Shown piece after piece: positions 60,593 to 64,000 of a DNA stretch of 64,000 nucleotides; the stretch's first letter is position 1, and each line of letters opens with the position of its first letter. Under the pieces are notes generated by a model. It made no database searches, was not told where the DNA came from, and saw nothing but the letters and a program-made list of their open reading frames with translations. Source of the DNA: Paractinoplanes toevensis. GTDB lineage: Bacteria; Actinomycetota; Actinomycetes; Mycobacteriales; Micromonosporaceae. Where the stretch lies: positions 62,001 to 126,000 of the forward strand of contig NZ_BOQN01000010.1 of assembly GCF_018332695.1 (NCBI RefSeq). Reading direction: 5' to 3'. The position numbers and the translations under genes were made by a program.

Positions 60593-61263
60593 GACGCCTG
60601 GTCATGTGGGACATCGACTACACCCTGCTGCGCGGCGGCGGGGTGGCGGCCCGCGCCTGGATGAAAGCCTTCACCGAGCTCACCGGGCGGGCGTGGCTGG
60701 AGACGCCGATCTTCGGCGGGCGCACGGACATGGACATCTGCGCCGAGGTGTTCGCCCGGCACGGGGTGACCGACTGCACACCGGAGGTCTTCTTCGTGCG
60801 GTACGTCGAGCACGTGCGCGCGGTCCAGCACGAGTTCGGCGAGCAGGGCGCGCTCATGCCCGGCGTGCGGGACGTGCTGGAACGCCTCGGTGGCGACCCG
60901 CGGGTCGTGCAGACGCTGGTCACCGGCAACGTGCCGGAGGTGGCGGCGGCGAAGGTGGCCGCGTTCGGGCTGAGCGGCTCCTTCGACGCCGAGGTGGGTG
61001 GTTACGGCACCGACGACGCGGTGCGCGCCACCCTGGTCCGCCGGAGCCTGGAGCGCGCCGAGGCGAAGTACGGCGAGTCGTTCACCCCGGTGGTGGTCGG
61101 TGACACGGTGCACGACGTGACGGCCGCGCTGGCCAACGGCGCCCTCGCGGTGGGCGTGGCGACCGGGTCGACCACGATGGCCGACCTGGTGCTCGCGGGC
61201 GCCCACGCCGTACTCCCGGATCTTTCCGACACCGACGCGACGGTGCGGATCCTCACTACGTAG
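60589..61263 (+). CDS. HAD-superfamily hydrolase
   Basis: The protein has 224 residues. HAD motif I is WDIDYTLL (D8, D10), motif II is TLVTGN (T), and motif III/IV is [12 protein letters not shown]. The helical cap between motifs I and II is of the PGMB-like type. It is a phosphatase of unknown substrate; the partner thiamine-binding gene makes a thiamine phosphate a possible substrate, though this is only inference. GTG 60589 overlaps the preceding stop; the end overlaps uppS by 8 bp. Confidence 0.9.
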   Translation: MRRLVMWDIDYTLLRGGGVAARAWMKAFTELTGRAWLETPIFGGRTDMDICAEVFARHGVTDCTPEVFFVRYVEHVRAVQHEFGEQGALMPGVRDVLERLGGDPRVVQTLVTGNVPEVAAAKVAAFGLSGSFDAEVGGYGTDDAVRATLVRRSLERAEAKYGESFTPVVVGDTVHDVTAALANGALAVGVATGSTTMADLVLAGAHAVLPDLSDTDATVRILTT

Positions 61264-62038
61264 CGGGGGCGACCGGGTTGGGCACGGCGCCGCCGAACCG
61301 GCGGTCCCGCGAGGCGTAGAGCTCGCACGCATACCACAGGTGACGGCGGTCGAAGTCGGGCCAGAGGGTGTCGAGGAAGACCAGTTCGGCGTACGCCGTC
61401 TGCCAGAGCAGGAAATTGGACGTGCGCTGCTCGCCGGACGGGCGCAGGAAGAGATCGACCTCGGGGACCTCGGGGTGGTACAGGTATTTCGCGATGGTCT
61501 TCTCGGTGATCTTGTCGGCCTTGAGCTTGCCGGCCGCCACGTCGCGGGCGATGGCGGCGGTCGCGTCGGCGATCTCGGCCTGGCCGCCGTAGTTGACGCA
61601 GAACTGCAGGGTGAGGGTCTTGTTGTCCTTGGACATCTCCTCGGCGGTCTGCAGCTCGGAGATGACGCTCTTCCACAGCCGGCCGGCCCGCCCGGACCAG
61701 ACCACCCGCACACCCAGGTCGACCAGCTGGTCGCGGCGGCGGCGGATCACGTCGCGGTTGAAGCCCATCAGGAAGCGCACCTCCTCGGGTGAGCGCTTCC
61801 AGTTCTCGGTGGAGAACGCGTAGGCCGAGAGGTAGGGGATGCCCAGCTCGATGGCGCCCTCGATGGTGTCGAACAGGGAGAACTCGCCCTGCTCGTGGCC
61901 CTTGGTGCGGGACAGCCCGCGGTCCTTGGCCCAGCGGCCGTTGCCGTCCATCACGATCGCCACGTGTTTCGGCAGCGCGGCTTTCGGCAGCTCGGGCGGG
62001 CGCACCCCGGACAGGTGCGGGGTGGGTGGGCGCGGCAT
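61256..62038 (-). CDS. uppS: Isoprenyl transferase (undecaprenyl diphosphate synthase type)
   Basis: The protein has 260 residues. Conserved cis-prenyltransferase motifs are [13 protein letters not shown] (D31), [24 protein letters not shown]-like [10 protein letters not shown] and the C-terminal [18 protein letters not shown]. It makes polyprenyl diphosphate carriers for cell wall synthesis. ATG 62038 overlaps the recO stop by 1 nt (TGATG), the usual recO-uppS order in actinobacteria. Confidence 0.96.
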   Translation of the reverse strand: MPRPPTPHLSGVRPPELPKAALPKHVAIVMDGNGRWAKDRGLSRTKGHEQGEFSLFDTIEGAIELGIPYLSAYAFSTENWKRSPEEVRFLMGFNRDVIRRRRDQLVDLGVRVVWSGRAGRLWKSVISELQTAEEMSKDNKTLTLQFCVNYGGQAEIADATAAIARDVAAGKLKADKITEKTIAKYLYHPEVPEVDLFLRPSGEQRTSNFLLWQTAYAELVFLDTLWPDFDRRHLWYACELYASRDRRFGGAVPNPVAPAT

Positions 62039-62826
62039 CAGGAACTCTCCCGTCGATCGACCAGCGGCAGCGAGCGCAGCGCCCGCTCCATGTGCCATTG
62101 CAGGTGGGCGGCGACCAGACCGCTGCACTCCCGGCGGATGGGCGACTCGGACGAGTCGGCGACCTGCCAGTCGCCGTCGGTGAGCGCCCGCATCAGGCCG
62201 AGGGTGGCCGGGCTCGGGTGGGCGGCGCCGGGCGGGCGGCAGTCGGGGCAGACCGCGCCACCGGCCGGGACGGAGAACGCCGCGTGCCGGCCGGCGGTGC
62301 CGCAGACCGCGCACTCGCTGATCGCGGGCGCCCAGCCGGCCGTGGCCATGGCCCGCAGCAGGTAGGCGTCGAGGACCAGGGGGCCGGCGTGGTCGCCGGC
62401 GGCGAGGGCCTTGAGCGCGCCCAGGGTGAGCTGGAACAGCCGCAGCGACGGCTCCCGCTCGACCGGGGTGAGCCGCTCGGCGGTCTCGGCGATGGCGCTG
62501 GCCGCCGTGTAACGCGGGTAGTCGGTGAGGAACGTCTTGCCGTAGAGCGCGACGGCCTCGACCTGGCTGACCGAGTGCAGCGCGCTGCCGACACCCTCGG
62601 GCGAGCCGGCGAGCTGCAGGTCGATGTGGCCGAACGGCTCGAGCCGGGCGCCGAACCGGGAGTTGGTGCGCCGCACGCCGCGGGCCACCGCGCGCAGCCG
62701 GCCGTTGCGGCGGGTCAGCAGCGTGATGATCCGGTCGCTCTCGCCGAGTTTCTGCACGCGCAGGACGACCGCGTCGTCGCGGTAGAGCTGTCGGCGGTAG
62801 CCGGATCCGGTGGGCACGGCAATCAT
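62038..62826 (-). CDS. recO: DNA repair protein RecO
   Basis: The protein has 262 residues. The OB-fold start is [44 protein letters not shown], then the helical domain and a zinc-binding pair [10 protein letters not shown] and CPDC. It loads RecA on gapped DNA with RecR. The start is uncertain: ATG 62826 is used, ATG 62847 and GTG 62817 are alternatives without better ribosome sites. Operon with uppS. Confidence 0.93.
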   Translation of the reverse strand: MIAVPTGSGYRRQLYRDDAVVLRVQKLGESDRIITLLTRRNGRLRAVARGVRRTNSRFGARLEPFGHIDLQLAGSPEGVGSALHSVSQVEAVALYGKTFLTDYPRYTAASAIAETAERLTPVEREPSLRLFQLTLGALKALAAGDHAGPLVLDAYLLRAMATAGWAPAISECAVCGTAGRHAAFSVPAGGAVCPDCRPPGAAHPSPATLGLMRALTDGDWQVADSSESPIRRECSGLVAAHLQWHMERALRSLPLVDRRESS

Positions 62827-62937
62827 TCTGCCCCGGGGGTACGACATACCCTGACCCGGATCTCAGGGTCATCTCCGGGGTGGCTCAGTGGGAGGACGGA
62901 TAGTGCCGGGGTAACCCGCGCGAATAGCGTCTGAGCC

Positions 62938-63723
62938 ATGACCTCCACCCTGATCCGGCGCGCCGGAGTCCTCGCCGTCATCGCCGCGTCGACGACCGCC
63001 CTGACCGGCTGCGCCGGTGTGATCGGGGCGAAGATGACCTACGACGACACCGAGAAGGCCAAGATCACCGACATCGTGCTCACCGGGGGCAGCGGCGACG
63101 TGGTGATCACCACCGGGAACGTCACCGAGACCACGATCCATCGGGTGATCCACCGCTCGACCAACCCGGGCAACCCCTACCGGCTGGACGGCACGACGCT
63201 GAACATCGACACGTCGTGCGGTCCGAACTGCTCGGTGTCCTATGAGATCCAGACCCCGCCCGGGGTGAACGTGCACGGCAAGGAGCGTTCCGGCGACATC
63301 CGGGTGGACGGGGTGGCCGCCACCGACCTGCAGCTGACCTCCGGTGACGTCACGGTGGCCAACGCGACCGGCGCGGTCGCGGTGCAGGCCACCTCCGGCG
63401 ACATCGATGTGGTCGACGCGAAGAGTTCGGTGAAGGTGCACACCACCTCCGGCGACATCCGGGCGACCCGGGTGGCCGGCCCGGTCGACGTCAAGCTCAC
63501 CTCCGGTGACGTGGAGGTGGAGCTGACCGCGCCCAACTCGGTGACCGCGCAGACGACCAGCGGCGACATGGCGGTGATGGTGCCGCCGGGCAAGTACAAG
63601 GTGCTGTCGCACAGCGGCTCCGGCGACGAGACCCTCAACGGCCTGACCAGCGACGCCACGGCAAAGAATGTGATCGACGTACGGGTGACGAGCGGGGACA
63701 TAACCGTAGCCTCGACGTCGTGA
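62938..63723 (+). CDS. Lipoprotein with TSGD-repeat beta-helix (DUF4097-like)
   Basis: The protein has 261 residues. The lipobox ALTGC places lipidation near C25. The body carries about eight repeats of the type (L/T)TSGD(I/V) every ~17-20 residues (RSGDIRV, LTSGDVTV, ATSGDIDV, TTSGDIRA, LTSGDVEV, TTSGDMAV, GSGDE, VTSGDITV), which is typical of DUF4097 right-handed beta-helix proteins. A disulphide is possible in DTSCGPNCSV. Cell-surface protein of unknown function. Confidence 0.85.
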   Translation: MTSTLIRRAGVLAVIAASTTALTGCAGVIGAKMTYDDTEKAKITDIVLTGGSGDVVITTGNVTETTIHRVIHRSTNPGNPYRLDGTTLNIDTSCGPNCSVSYEIQTPPGVNVHGKERSGDIRVDGVAATDLQLTSGDVTVANATGAVAVQATSGDIDVVDAKSSVKVHTTSGDIRATRVAGPVDVKLTSGDVEVELTAPNSVTAQTTSGDMAVMVPPGKYKVLSHSGSGDETLNGLTSDATAKNVIDVRVTSGDITVASTS

Positions 63724-64000
63724 GCTTTTACCTACCACTCGGTGACGACCGTTACGAACCGACCGAATTCACCGAGAGCCCGTGGGACGGCGCGATGCAG
63801 CACGGTGGCCCGCCGGCCGCCCTGCTCGGGCACGTGATGCGCCTCGACGGCCTGCGCCTGGCCCGGCTCTCGGTGGATTTCCTCGGCCCCATCCCGCGCC
63901 GCACGTCCCAGGTCGAGGTGTCCGAGGTGAAACCGGGCCGCCTGACCGCGCTCAACGAGGCCCGGATGGTGATCGACGGCCGGGTCGCGGTGAGCGCGCG
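63720..64000 (+). CDS. Thioesterase-family protein, N-terminal part (cut by window edge)
   Basis: The first 93 codons are visible. The sequence GDDRYEPTEFTESPWDGAMQHGGPPAALLGHVM and RLSVDFLGPIPRRTSQVEVSEVKPGR matches hot-dog thioesterases of the TesB-like actinobacterial group. The GTG overlaps the lipoprotein stop (GTGA), so the two genes are coupled. The catalytic residues of the second half are outside the window. Confidence 0.8.
   Translation, partial: MSFYLPLGDDRYEPTEFTESPWDGAMQHGGPPAALLGHVMRLDGLRLARLSVDFLGPIPRRTSQVEVSEVKPGRLTALNEARMVIDGRVAVSA

Noticed and set aside
62041-62872. Longer version of uppS reaching 62872
   Set aside because: The added 278 residues are a shadow of recO; the cis-prenyltransferase starts at ATG 62038.
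1-64000. tRNA or rRNA genes, insertion sequences, prophage or integrase
   Set aside because: None seen on either strand by reading for CCA-ended cloverleaf features, transposase motifs or phage genes; a tRNAscan/Infernal run would be needed to exclude a missed RNA gene.

Overview
The window is high-GC, gene-dense DNA from an actinomycete. Frequent GTG starts, 1-4 nt overlaps between co-directional genes, the dgt-dnaG and recO-uppS pairs, an SmtB/Zur pair and many secreted hydrolases fit Actinomycetota. Micromonosporaceae (Actinoplanes-like) is my best guess from gene content; it is an inference. I saw no tRNA, rRNA, CRISPR array, transposase or prophage gene.

Left part (1-15.1 kb): a two-component system cut by the window edge, a secreted M14 peptidase, an AlkD-like repair protein, and a pyruvate formate-lyase operon (pflB-pflA-nucleoside hydrolase) preceded by two DosR/OsdR-like palindromes. 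Then come a secreted papain-like protease with four IPT/TIG modules, a DoxX protein behind a probable DtxR/IdeR iron box, and a secreted M1-M14 peptidase pair.

15.1-31.3 kb: a minus-strand sugar regulon (ROK regulator, ribose-type ABC transporter, Gfo/Idh dehydrogenase, then two TIM-barrel isomerase-like genes), a BrkB/YihY membrane protein, an ABC-2 exporter, and the dnaG-dgt replication/dNTP block.

31.3-43.0 kb: a chemoreceptor followed by the region I find most unusual. This is a plus-strand array of two DUF4388-type and three Roadblock-type genes (33.4-36.4 kb) that looks like a duplicated two-gene module and has no adjacent GTPase. After it come DUF1269, MFS, DUF2786 and dus genes, a coiled-coil gene built on a 21-bp minisatellite, an XdhC-type protein and glyS.

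43.0-52.1 kb: two metal/vitamin uptake systems. One is a Zur-box-controlled znuA-znuC-znuB-arsR-zur operon with two zinc sensors. The other is a thiamine-precursor ECF transporter (ykoE-ykoD-ykoC type) behind a TPP riboswitch with a visible Shine-Dalgarno-sequestering hairpin. A perfect 17-bp inverted repeat lies immediately upstream of the riboswitch.

52.1-64.0 kb: an aldo/keto reductase divergent from a LysR gene, a secreted Ig-repeat protein, a Tat-exported PHP-domain protein, a decayed aldo/keto reductase pseudogene, a secreted glycerophosphodiesterase, a TetR gene with a perfect 22-bp palindrome, a thiamine-binding protein and HAD phosphatase pair, uppS-recO, a TSGD-repeat lipoprotein, and a thioesterase cut by the window end.
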